From positions 245 to 8,030 of the forward strand of contig CAOSZT010000096.1 in NCBI GenBank assembly GCA_948528155.1: 7,786 nt of DNA, in the 5' to 3' direction. This document shows, piece by piece, positions 1 through 6,767 of this stretch (the first letter of the stretch is position 1; the number at the start of each line of letters is the position of its first letter). The notes beneath the pieces are model-generated. The model was not told the origin of the DNA, ran no database searches, and saw only the letters and a program-made list of their open reading frames with translations. The DNA comes from an uncultured Clostridia bacterium (GTDB taxonomy: Bacteria; Bacillota; Clostridia; TANB77; CAG-508). Both the position numbers and the translations under genes were made by a program.

Positions 1-1
1 C

Positions 2-265
2 AAGAATTATAAACTTTCTGTAGGTTATATTGGAAAGCTAGAGTGCGATTTTATCGCAAGAGCAAATTATGATGATTACTATTATATTCAAGTTTCTAAA
101 GACATTAGCAATAAAGATACTGAAGAACGAGAATATAGACCATTTTATATGATTAAAGAGCTATATCCAAGATATTTGTTTACTATGGATATGCTACTTC
201 AAAAAAGAGATGGCGTAAATCATGTGAATATTGTTGATTTTATTTATAATAATAAAAATTTGTAA
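2..265 (+). CDS. C-terminal part of a DUF4143-type AAA ATP-binding protein (5' end outside window)
   Basis: An open frame enters the window at base 2 and runs 87 codons to a TAA at 263-265; the ATPase part lies upstream of the window. What remains looks like the C-terminal domain of the predicted AAA ATPase / DUF4143 family: a GKLECDFIA stretch (residues 11-19), then YYIQVSK (27-33), then EEREYRPFYMIKELYP, and a VNHVNIVDFI ending. In this family the C-terminal domain has a restriction-endonuclease-like fold, and the E/D and QV positions seen here match that pattern. Full-length members usually have about 400 residues, so only the last fifth is visible. The next gene starts 59 bases downstream on the same strand, so it may lead the cargo operon. 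Cellular role is unknown; members are common in accessory DNA. The family call rests on pattern recall alone. Confidence 0.68.
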   Translation, partial: KNYKLSVGYIGKLECDFIARANYDDYYYIQVSKDISNKDTEEREYRPFYMIKELYPRYLFTMDMLLQKRDGVNHVNIVDFIYNNKNL

Positions 266-324
266 AATTTTCTACTGGATTATGAATTTTCAAGAAAAAA
301 GATTTGGAGAGATGAAATTATAAG

Positions 325-1839
325 GTGGATGTAAAAGAATATTTAATAGATAATAAAAAATTAATGAAAGAATGGGATTATAATAAAAATATTAATCTTA
401 ATCCAAAAAAATTATCTAAATACAGTAATAAAAAAGCATTTTGGATATGTAGTAAATGCAATCATAACTGGATGGCAAGTATTTCTACTAGAAGTGCAGG
501 ACATGGATGCCCTGCATGTAGTGGACGAGTAGCAACAAAAGATAATAATTTAGAAAAAGTTGCTCCTAATTTAGCAAAAGAATGGCACCCCATAAAAAAT
601 GGTAATTTAAAACCAACAGATGTCTTGCCTTATTCAGAGAAAAAAGTATGGTGGCAATGTAAGAGGGGGCATGAATGGAAAGCAAGTGTAAGCAATAGAT
701 ATCAAGGAAGAAACTGCCAACAATGCTCTTATGAGTTGAGAACTTCATTTCCTGAACAATGTTTATTGTTCTATCTTTCAAAATTTTATTATACAGAATC
801 AAGGAAAAAAATTAGTAATTGGGAAATTGATATTTATTTGCCTGAATATAACATTGGAATTGAATATGATGGTATAGCTTATCATAAAAGATTAAATTTA
901 GAGAATAGAGAAAAAAGAAAAGAAAGTGTGTTAAAAAACGAAAATATTAGATTAATAAGGATAAAAGAAGATTATAAAAAACAAGAAGAAGATAATGATG
1001 TTATATATTTTATTGTGGATCATAAATATTCAAATTTGGAATTTGCTTTGAACAAATTATGCTATAAAATCAGTCATATTACCAATAAAAATATAATATT
1101 TGATATTAATCTTGATAGAGATAGACAAAAAATATATAAAAATTATATCTCTTATGAAAAGAAAAATAGTTTTGCTACAAAATTTCCAGAATTATTAAGA
1201 TTATGGAATTATGAAAAGAATGAAAACTTAATACCTGAATATTTTTCGTATAATAGTAATAAGTCAGTTTGGTGGAAATGCAAAAAATGTAGTGGCGAAT
1301 GGAAAGAAAGTGTAATAAATGTTGCGAAAGGTAATCGTTGTCCGTTTTGCTCTGGTCATAGAGTTTTAAAAGGATACAATGACCTTGAAACTTTAAATCC
1401 TATTCTAGCAAAAGAATGGAATTATGAAAAAAATGATATTTTATTACCTAGTATGGTAACTTGTGGAAGTAATAAAAGGGTATGGTGGAAATGTAAAAAT
1501 GGACATGAATGGTTTGAAACGATAAATCGAAGAAACAAAGATACTGTATGTCCATATTGTTCTGGAAGGCATAAATCTATTCCATTAAAACAAGAACAAT
1601 GGCTAAAGAATTATAATCTTGCAAAAAAATATTTTGAAGATAATGGAAACCTTAATATAAATTCAAAATATATAACTAAAGATGGTATTAAGTTAGGTAG
1701 TTGGATTAGAACACAACGAGTATCATATAAGAATAAAAGTCTAACAGATGAAAGATACAAATTACTATGTAATATTAATATGGTATGGAAATTAAATCCT
1801 GGAGTCAAAAAGGAGAAATATTATAATGAAAAATTATAA
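325..1839 (+). CDS. Zinc-ribbon protein with PD-(D/E)XK nuclease core and helicase-associated domain
   Basis: This 504-residue protein has an unusual domain order. Two zinc-ribbon units of the DUF4379 type come first: unit 1 has CxxC pairs C42/C45 and C62/C65; unit 2 has C112, H116, C131 and C134. Each is preceded by a KEW-type motif and by W/F-W. A Vsr/DUF559-like nuclease core follows at about 140-217, with candidate active-site residues E144, D169 (in WEIDIYLPEY), E180 and D182 (IEYDG) and H187. Two more ribbons follow (C319/C322/C339/C342 and C390/H394/C409/C412). The C-terminus (about 423-490) matches the helicase-associated domain, with the LGSWIRTQR motif and the closing NMVW. The start is GTG, because the in-frame stop at 313-315 excludes anything further upstream; the GGAGA at 306-310 is 14 bases away, rather far. 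No helicase motifs are present. It probably binds and cleaves DNA in the cytoplasm; target and purpose are unknown. Confidence 0.8.
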   Translation: MDVKEYLIDNKKLMKEWDYNKNINLNPKKLSKYSNKKAFWICSKCNHNWMASISTRSAGHGCPACSGRVATKDNNLEKVAPNLAKEWHPIKNGNLKPTDVLPYSEKKVWWQCKRGHEWKASVSNRYQGRNCQQCSYELRTSFPEQCLLFYLSKFYYTESRKKISNWEIDIYLPEYNIGIEYDGIAYHKRLNLENREKRKESVLKNENIRLIRIKEDYKKQEEDNDVIYFIVDHKYSNLEFALNKLCYKISHITNKNIIFDINLDRDRQKIYKNYISYEKKNSFATKFPELLRLWNYEKNENLIPEYFSYNSNKSVWWKCKKCSGEWKESVINVAKGNRCPFCSGHRVLKGYNDLETLNPILAKEWNYEKNDILLPSMVTCGSNKRVWWKCKNGHEWFETINRRNKDTVCPYCSGRHKSIPLKQEQWLKNYNLAKKYFEDNGNLNINSKYITKDGIKLGSWIRTQRVSYKNKSLTDERYKLLCNINMVWKLNPGVKKEKYYNEKL

Positions 1840-1878
1840 AAAGAAAATGATGTTTTAAAAATGAAAGGAGAAGCATAG

Positions 1879-2427
1879 ATGGCAAAAGAATACTTTGATT
1901 TATTAGATGAAAATGGGAATAAAACAGGAAAAACAAAATTAAGAAGTGAAGTTCATAGAGATGGAGATTGGCACAAAGCAGTACATATATGGATTATAAA
2001 TAGTAATGGTGAAATATTATTACAAAGAAGATGTGCAACAAAAGATAGTAACCCTAATATGTTAGATATATCTAGTGCAGGACATTTATCTGCTGGAGAT
2101 GACTCATTATCTGGAGCAATAAGAGAATTAAAAGAAGAACTTAATTTAGATGTTGAACCAGAAGAATTACAATTTATAAAAACTTTAAAAAGAAGTTCCA
2201 AATATACAGCTACTTTTATAAATAATGAATTTGATGATTTATATATTTTAAGAACTAATAAAAGAATTGAAGATATGAGATTTCAAAAAGAAGAAATATC
2301 AGAAATATTCTTTGTACCATATAAAAAATTTAAAGAAATGGTAACTAATAAGCAACCAGATTTATTAATGCATACTGAAGAATTTGAAATTCTATTTAAT
2401 ATGTTTGATAATGAATTTGGAAGATAA
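1879..2427 (+). CDS. Nudix hydrolase, isopentenyl-diphosphate isomerase-like subgroup
   Basis: This 182-residue protein is close to full Nudix length. The N-terminus (YFDLLDENGNKTG, then HRDGDWHKAVHIWI at 26-39) and the LLQRR strand at 47-51 resemble the IPP-isomerase-like/YfcD-like Nudix group. The Nudix box lies at 68-90: G68, five residues, D74 where glutamate is usual, seven residues, then R82-E83-L84-K85-E86-E87, and N89 where glycine is usual. The metal-binding REXXEE core is intact, so a metal-dependent diphosphate hydrolase is expected; the substrate cannot be read from the sequence. AGGAG at 1866-1870 sits 8 bases before the ATG. It lies 39 bases after the zinc-ribbon nuclease gene and 21 bases before the DUF4365 gene, consistent with an operon. 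It could be metabolic cargo, or could act on a nucleotide linked to its neighbours; the latter is inference only. Confidence 0.88.
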   Translation: MAKEYFDLLDENGNKTGKTKLRSEVHRDGDWHKAVHIWIINSNGEILLQRRCATKDSNPNMLDISSAGHLSAGDDSLSGAIRELKEELNLDVEPEELQFIKTLKRSSKYTATFINNEFDDLYILRTNKRIEDMRFQKEEISEIFFVPYKKFKEMVTNKQPDLLMHTEEFEILFNMFDNEFGR

Positions 2428-2448
2428 ATAATTTGTAGGAGCATTATA

Positions 2449-4227
2449 GTGGAAAATGATCAAATAGAAGAATTAGCTGTTAATATTATAGAACATGAAA
2501 TCTTAAAATATAGTGATTTAAAGTCAAATATTACAAAAGGAGATAAAGGAATTTCTTGGGATGGATATATAACTGTTTTTGATGGTAAAGGTAGAGGTAA
2601 AGATAATTTTGAATACAAAATTGATGTGCAAGTTAAAGGAAGAATTGTTAAGAAAATTCAAAAAGGAAACACTAAATTCTCTATTGAAAAGGCTCATTTA
2701 ATAAATTATCAAAAACAAAATAGTGGAACCTTACTCTTATTGGTAGATATCGTTGATAGTCTAACATACCAAATTTATTATGCAAATTTATTACCTGTAG
2801 ATTTAAAACAATTGATAGAAAGCAATAAAAGCAAAGCAAAAAAACCTAAAGTAAGTATTTTACTAAAACCAATAAAGGATTCTTCAGTTTCATCTTTGAA
2901 AAATATATGTAGAAATTTTGCTCTAAATTCTAAAAGGCAAATGGGAATACCTATAAAAGATTTAAGTGAGTTAAAAAATATTGATACTATTGAATTTAAA
3001 GTTATTTCAGAAAATGGAAAACACTTTGATTATATACTTAATAATGATGTATATACATATGCAATACTTAATGATGAATTAAAAACAATGGTAGCATTGC
3101 CTAAAGGTGATTTTGTAGCAATACAAAATAAGATAGAAAAAAATATTCAAATAAAAGAAAAAATATACTATACTTCTTACATGTTAACAAGACAAAAAGA
3201 TCATGAAACTATTACAATGGGAAAAGGAATTGTTTTTAACTTTGAAAGCAGAAAAATTAATTTTAGCTTTCAAGGAACATTGCAAGATAGAATAACAGAT
3301 ATGGAGTTCTTTATAGACTTAATTAAAAATAAAACCGTAACGATAAATGGAGCTACTTTAAATTTACCAGAGTATAAGAAAGATATAAATGAAAAAAACA
3401 AACTTATAGAAGATTATAGCAAGAAAGTTAATGACCTGAAAATGTTAAGGGATAAGTTCTTAGAACTCAAGATTGACTTTAAAGAAGATATCGATAAATT
3501 AGATAAACAAAGTAGAAATAATTTATTACTATTCAAAAAAATTTTTTGTGATAGCATTGTACCAACAAATATAAATATACAACAAAGTGGAGTACATTTT
3601 ATAAGAATAGGCAATTGTTATATAGCTGTTCTAGCACAAAAAAATAAAAATGAAGAATTAAAAATATATAATTATTTTGGAGAACTAAAAGATATTATTA
3701 GTGTTGTTATCTCTAAAGAAGGAGAAAAACCTTCTGCTGAAAACAGGACAAGTCCATATTTTGTTATGAGTTCTGAGGATATACTTAAATTTTCAAATTT
3801 TAACTCAGAAGTGATTTTTAATTCACTTAATGTTATTCAAAATTTTGAAAATCAATCTGATTATATAAATGCCTTTATGCTAGAATTACTGAAAGCGTAT
3901 GATAAAGATAATAAAAGAAAAGATATATTAGATTTGGCAGATAAAATTAATAATTTGCTAATGCAAAATGAAATAAGCATAACTAACCAATTAAATAAAT
4001 TTCAAATTATAAAAAGAAAAAGAGATTTTAAGCCAGATGAAAGAAATATCTTGCTAGATTTAAGAAATAATTTAGAAAAAAATGATTATTTTAATAATAA
4101 TCAATGTGGCATAGCGATTTTATTAGAAAATAAAAATGATTATGAGTTTTATCATAATGCTATGGATAAAGAAACACAAAAAGAATTTGATACTTATCCG
4201 ATTACTAATCTAATAAATAAAAAGTAA
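2449..4227 (+). CDS. DUF4365 domain protein, 592 residues, with large uncharacterised C-terminal part
   Basis: The start is GTG at 2449, with TAGGAG at 2436-2441 in good position. The first 130 residues match the DUF4365 pattern: an N-terminal helix with E15 and E17, then WDGYI with D38, then DVQVKG with Q61 and K63, and later LLLLVDIVD and YYANLLPVDL. D38, Q61 and K63 fit the D...(E/Q)xK arrangement of PD-(D/E)XK nucleases. From about residue 180 to the end I recognise no family. A charged, probably coiled-coil stretch lies at about 305-350, and the final part holds another helical, lysine-rich region ending in a YPITNL motif. There are no transmembrane segments or signal peptide, so it should be cytoplasmic. 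It is the last gene of the plus-strand block, with a terminator hairpin directly after its stop. DUF4365 proteins recur in defence islands, but no activity is demonstrated for this form. Confidence 0.75.
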   Translation: MENDQIEELAVNIIEHEILKYSDLKSNITKGDKGISWDGYITVFDGKGRGKDNFEYKIDVQVKGRIVKKIQKGNTKFSIEKAHLINYQKQNSGTLLLLVDIVDSLTYQIYYANLLPVDLKQLIESNKSKAKKPKVSILLKPIKDSSVSSLKNICRNFALNSKRQMGIPIKDLSELKNIDTIEFKVISENGKHFDYILNNDVYTYAILNDELKTMVALPKGDFVAIQNKIEKNIQIKEKIYYTSYMLTRQKDHETITMGKGIVFNFESRKINFSFQGTLQDRITDMEFFIDLIKNKTVTINGATLNLPEYKKDINEKNKLIEDYSKKVNDLKMLRDKFLELKIDFKEDIDKLDKQSRNNLLLFKKIFCDSIVPTNINIQQSGVHFIRIGNCYIAVLAQKNKNEELKIYNYFGELKDIISVVISKEGEKPSAENRTSPYFVMSSEDILKFSNFNSEVIFNSLNVIQNFENQSDYINAFMLELLKAYDKDNKRKDILDLADKINNLLMQNEISITNQLNKFQIIKRKRDFKPDERNILLDLRNNLEKNDYFNNNQCGIAILLENKNDYEFYHNAMDKETQKEFDTYPITNLINKK

Positions 4228-4250
4228 AGGAGCTAAATTCGCTCCTTTTT
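4226..4250. terminator. Probable bidirectional terminator between convergent blocks
   Basis: AAAGGAGC (4226-4233) pairs perfectly with GCTCCTTT (4241-4248) around a 7-base loop, followed by further T on the plus strand. The stem overlaps the stop codon of the DUF4365 gene and lies 4 bases past the end of the relaxase gene on the other strand. Read on the minus strand, the hairpin is followed by ACTTTTTATTT, so it can probably stop transcription from both sides. Confidence 0.85.
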
Positions 4251-4253
4251 AGT

Positions 4254-5426
4254 TTATCTAATTCTATCTTTCTTCTTTTTCTCTTGCATTTCTTCAGCTT
4301 GTTTTCGTTCTTCTTCTAGCTTTTGATGAAGTTCAAATCTCTTAATTTTTTCTAATCTTAATTCTATATTATCACAATGCTTTATTTCTTCAGCAAGTGG
4401 TGTTATCTTTTTAGAAATTTCTACAATCTGACTTTCAATACTTGCCTTTTCATCTTCTGTTTTTGCTCTTTTATGCTTTTTCCATAAATTTTCTCTCTCA
4501 CTTTTCAATGGGTTAATTTTTTCATAAGAAGATTTTTGATAATCTAGCAATTCTTGTTCTGTATTGATATTATTTTTACACACAAATCTAACTTGTTTAG
4601 AAAATTCATCCATTTTCTTAATTGCACTTATTAATTCTGGCGTCATTTTCGTTATATTAGGTTTTGAGACGATTTCTATATTGATACCGAGTAATTTCTC
4701 ATAGTGAAAAATTAAATATGAAATAGAGCCTTTAAATTGCAAATGATTTTGTTTTTCATTGTTATATCTTTCATAACTTCTGTTAGCTAATAAATATGGA
4801 GCTGGAGAATATGGATATTCGGGCTGTGTTTCTAATATTCTTTTATAAATATTTTCTTTTGAGTAATTATTTCCAAATTGTCTTTCAATTCTAGTATTTC
4901 GTTTATATGGCTCTCTTCTTATAGACAATGTTTCGTTTTTGTCTGTAACAATATAATCTAAATCTTGTAATATTTTAATAAATTCGTTATAGTCTTTAGC
5001 ATTTGCTATTGCATAATCTATACTATCTTTCATAAGTTCCTTATATAAGCTACTTGTAGCATATTTATTGTATTTTTCTTCTTGTTTCAAAACACTTAGT
5101 CCATATTCTTCACAAAGTTTATCTGAAGCCTTTCTCATTAGAGCATAGTCTTTCTTTGTATTACAAAACTTCTTACCATCTAAAAATGAAACAGAGTTTA
5201 AAACAAAATGGTTGTGTAGGTTGTCTGTGTTTAGATGAGTAGAAACTACTATTTGAAATTTATCTCCCCATAGTTCTTCAGCGAGTTTAATTCCAATTTC
5301 ATGTGCTTGTTCTGGTGTTACTTCTCCTTTTACAAAAGATTGTACTCCATGAAAACATTGTATTCCAGTTGTCTTGAAAAATTGCTTTTTAATATTTCTC
5401 ATTTCTTGTAGAGCAGTATCAGGCAT
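4254..5426 (-). CDS. Relaxase (MobA/VirD2 type), main body; frame interrupted upstream
   Basis: This 390-codon frame encodes most of a MobA/VirD2-family relaxase, the enzyme that nicks oriT and leads the transferred strand in conjugation. Visible hallmarks are LPDTALQEM-like MPDTALQEM at the start, the FHGVQSF strand, and the metal-binding histidine motif HLNTDNLHNHF (H64, H71 and H73 in this frame). The C-terminal third (about residues 265-390) is highly charged and probably coiled-coil. The ATG at 5426 is not the natural start: family members begin about 37 residues earlier, and that segment (MAVTKIWKVRDRLD...EYAVN) is present just upstream at 5538 in another frame. Removing one A from the A6 run at 5462-5467 would join the two into about 427 residues, normal for the family. 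As it stands, this body lacks the likely catalytic tyrosine. It may be a true frameshift, an assembly error, or rescued by slippage. Confidence 0.85.
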   Translation of the reverse strand: MPDTALQEMRNIKKQFFKTTGIQCFHGVQSFVKGEVTPEQAHEIGIKLAEELWGDKFQIVVSTHLNTDNLHNHFVLNSVSFLDGKKFCNTKKDYALMRKASDKLCEEYGLSVLKQEEKYNKYATSSLYKELMKDSIDYAIANAKDYNEFIKILQDLDYIVTDKNETLSIRREPYKRNTRIERQFGNNYSKENIYKRILETQPEYPYSPAPYLLANRSYERYNNEKQNHLQFKGSISYLIFHYEKLLGINIEIVSKPNITKMTPELISAIKKMDEFSKQVRFVCKNNINTEQELLDYQKSSYEKINPLKSERENLWKKHKRAKTEDEKASIESQIVEISKKITPLAEEIKHCDNIELRLEKIKRFELHQKLEEERKQAEEMQEKKKKDRIR

Positions 5427-5538
5427 ACAATTTATACCTGATACATATAATTTTTCTTCTGTTTTTTCTCCGATTTACTGCATATTCTATTGTAGTATCT
5501 AATCTATCTCTTACCTTCCATATTTTTGTTACTGCCAT
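5419..5538 (-). pseudogene. N-terminal fragment of the relaxase, out of frame with its body
   Basis: An ATG at 5538 opens a 39-codon frame beginning MAVTKIWKVRDRLDTTIEYA, the recognisable N-terminus of this relaxase family, with Y19 as the likely DNA-attacking tyrosine. It lies 6 bases after the mobC stop codon, the expected position for a translationally coupled relaxase. After VNRRK the frame turns into nonsense and ends at TGA (5419-5421). Reading with five rather than six A residues at 5462-5467 gives VNRRKTEEKLYVSG and runs on into the relaxase body. I infer a single-base insertion in a homopolymer. Confidence 0.75.
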
Positions 5539-5544
5539 AATCTA

Positions 5545-5892
5545 TTACCACCCACTTACATTCTTTTCCTTTTGTGGTATAAGATAAACTTCTTGTAATG
5601 CTAGTATAAAATTTTGTATTTGATTTAATAAAGGATTTATTTTATCTTCTCTCATATATCCTTGATATTTATTATAAGTTCTTGCCATTTGATTTAAGTT
5701 TGTTGCCATACCTCGAAGTTGTGAAAGTATCTCATAAAATTTTTCATCTGGTTTTTCTTTTAGCTGATAATCTAAAATTATTTTTCTAAAAAATTCTGAT
5801 TTATTCAAGCCAGACCTTTTAACTTTCTCATTTAGAATTTTGTTTTCATCTTCATTTAAAAACACATTGATTTTTATATTTCTATTTCTCAT
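5545..5892 (-). CDS. mobC: MobC-family relaxosome accessory protein
   Basis: This 115-residue protein has the usual MobC length and layout. The N-terminal 50 residues look like a ribbon-helix-helix DNA-binding domain (a basic strand, KINVFLNEDE, then a helix with NKSEFFRKIIL). The second half contains the family signature LRGMATNLNQMAR at about 59-71. MobC proteins bind oriT and help the relaxase open the strands. It lies between a repeat-rich candidate oriT upstream and the relaxase, whose start is 6 bases beyond its TAA. The Shine-Dalgarno is weak (a GCGAG about 8 bases before the ATG). An ATG 7 bases upstream is out of frame and closes immediately. Confidence 0.88.
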   Translation of the reverse strand: MRNRNIKINVFLNEDENKILNEKVKRSGLNKSEFFRKIILDYQLKEKPDEKFYEILSQLRGMATNLNQMARTYNKYQGYMREDKINPLLNQIQNFILALQEVYLIPQKEKNVSGW

Positions 5893-5929
5893 TTTTTCAT
5901 CTCGCTTTCTGTTTTTTCTTATTAGGGTT

Positions 5930-6015
5930 TGGGACTTGTCCCATTCCTCTTTAGTATTTGTGGCGTGAGTACAAATACGTTGCTTGCATATTCAAGAAAT
6001 TTAGAAAGTACTCAC
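5930..6015. other. Candidate oriT: inverted-repeat-rich region upstream of mobC
   Basis: The gap between mobC and the next gene (5893-6011) carries three inverted repeats. TGGGAC/GTCCCA forms a 14-base palindrome with a TT centre at 5930-5943. GTATTTGT (5954-5961) pairs with ACAAATAC (5971-5978) around a 9-base loop. GTGAGTAC (5965-5972) pairs with GTACTCAC (6008-6015), whose outer arm runs into the end of the next gene. The position directly before mobC and the relaxase is where oriT sits in related mobilization modules. No nic site can be named from sequence alone, and some repeats could be operators for autoregulation by MobC. Confidence 0.5.
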
Positions 6016-6338
6016 TTTAAAATTCCTATTTTTTTGAAGAAAAAGTATGATTCTTTACCACCTAAAAAGAAAATTTCTCTTTCTTCTATCGATTGCATAT
6101 CGTAATAAATTTGTACCAATTTTGAAAGTGAAAAGCATTCTTCGTTTGATAAATTTCTGCCTTTAATATCTCCTTCTAGTATCCAAGTTAAGTTTTCATT
6201 TTGTTCTAATATTTTGTTATATTCGTTTTTTAACTCTGCATATTTTTCATTATTATCTTTTAAATATCTTCTACTATTTTCTAAATATTCTTCAAACATA
6301 TCTTCATATTCTTTATAAAAACTTTCTATTTTTTCCAT
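6012..6338 (-). CDS. Small uncharacterised protein of the mobilization module
   Basis: I choose the ATG at 6338 (108 residues) over an upstream in-frame ATG at 6362, because a perfect GGAGG at 6347-6351 lies 8 bases before it and the longer form would overlap the preceding gene. The protein is acidic and mostly helical, starting MEKIESFYKEYEDMFEEY, with a probable coiled coil over the first 50 residues and a hydrophobic, glycine-containing end (EIFFLGGKESYFFFKKIGIL). It resembles small proteins that accompany mobC and tnpV in Tn1549-like elements, possibly the DUF6664 group, but I recall that family only loosely. No function is known. It follows tnpV by 16 bases, so it is probably in the same transcript, and its last bases lie in an arm of the candidate oriT. 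Confidence 0.68.
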   Translation of the reverse strand: MEKIESFYKEYEDMFEEYLENSRRYLKDNNEKYAELKNEYNKILEQNENLTWILEGDIKGRNLSNEECFSLSKLVQIYYDMQSIEEREIFFLGGKESYFFFKKIGILK

Positions 6339-6346
6339 AACTTTAA

Positions 6347-6351
6347 CCTCC
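6347..6351 (-). promoter_or_regulatory. Shine-Dalgarno that fixes the start of the small protein
   Basis: GGAGG on the minus strand, 8 bases before the ATG at 6338 and just past the tnpV stop codon (6355-6357). It lies inside the longer possible reading frame from 6362 and argues for the shorter product. Confidence 0.75.
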
Positions 6352-6354
6352 ATT

Positions 6355-6750
6355 TTAAACATAAATTAACTCATTAAATATAATTTCTTCTACACGATTT
6401 TTAATATTATTCATTCTGCAAACCCATTCTATTTGATTATTAGCTTTTAGTTCTTCAGTTATATTTTCTTGTTCTATAAATTGTTTCATTAACAAATTAA
6501 ATCTTTCATTTGCTGTTTTATCTATTTTTAATAAATGACTTCTTAATTTATTTTCAACCCATAAAATTGTATAATCTACTTTTTTATGCTCTAGCAAATA
6601 CTTTAATCTTAACTTTCCATATTTACCAAGTTCATTAGCTTTTACACTAGCTGAATCAACTAAATTTGGAAAGTAATAATCACCTTTTCTTATATATTCA
6701 ATACCAGTTTTCTCATCAATAAACCTTTCTTTTAATTCATTATTATCCAT
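6355..6750 (-). CDS. tnpV: TnpV-family transposon-encoded protein
   Basis: This 131-residue protein matches TnpV throughout: a GDYYFPNL motif at about 23-30, LGKYGKLRLKYLLEHKK at about 41-57, a helix with LRSHLLKIDKTANERFNLL, and the diagnostic end IEWVCRMNNIKNRVEEIIFNELIYV. TnpV was first named in the Tn4451 family of mobilizable transposons and is common in Clostridia elements; its biochemical role is not established. It is not itself a recognisable recombinase. AAGGAG at 6760-6765 lies 9 bases before the ATG. It sits 17 bases after repA and 16 bases before the next gene, so the three probably form one operon. Confidence 0.87.
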   Translation of the reverse strand: MDNNELKERFIDEKTGIEYIRKGDYYFPNLVDSASVKANELGKYGKLRLKYLLEHKKVDYTILWVENKLRSHLLKIDKTANERFNLLMKQFIEQENITEELKANNQIEWVCRMNNIKNRVEEIIFNELIYV

Positions 6751-6767
6751 ATCTAACTTCTCCTTTT

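Noticed and set aside
566..802. 78-codon minus-strand frame inside the zinc-ribbon nuclease gene
   Set aside because: It lies wholly opposite conserved cysteine and tryptophan codons of a convincing gene and resembles no known protein.
1611..1808. 65-codon minus-strand frame opposite the helicase-associated domain
   Set aside because: Antisense to a recognised domain, with no family resemblance or supporting context.
1953..2201. 82-codon minus-strand frame opposite the Nudix box
   Set aside because: Antisense to a clear conserved domain; low-complexity serine- and leucine-rich product.
3414..3614. 66-codon minus-strand frame inside the DUF4365 gene
   Set aside because: Antisense to the coiled-coil region; its leucine and serine richness mirrors the lysine and asparagine codons on the other strand.
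5455..5475. Programmed -1 frameshifting in the relaxase, since A AAA AAC is in the canonical slippery register
   Set aside because: A -1 shift leads quickly to a stop; joining the two relaxase parts needs a net +1 change (or loss of one A), so the classical -1 mechanism does not explain it.
6339..6362. Longer start (ATG at 6362) for the small mobilization protein
   Set aside because: The GGAGG at 6347-6351 positions ribosomes on the ATG at 6338, and the longer form would overlap the end of tnpV.
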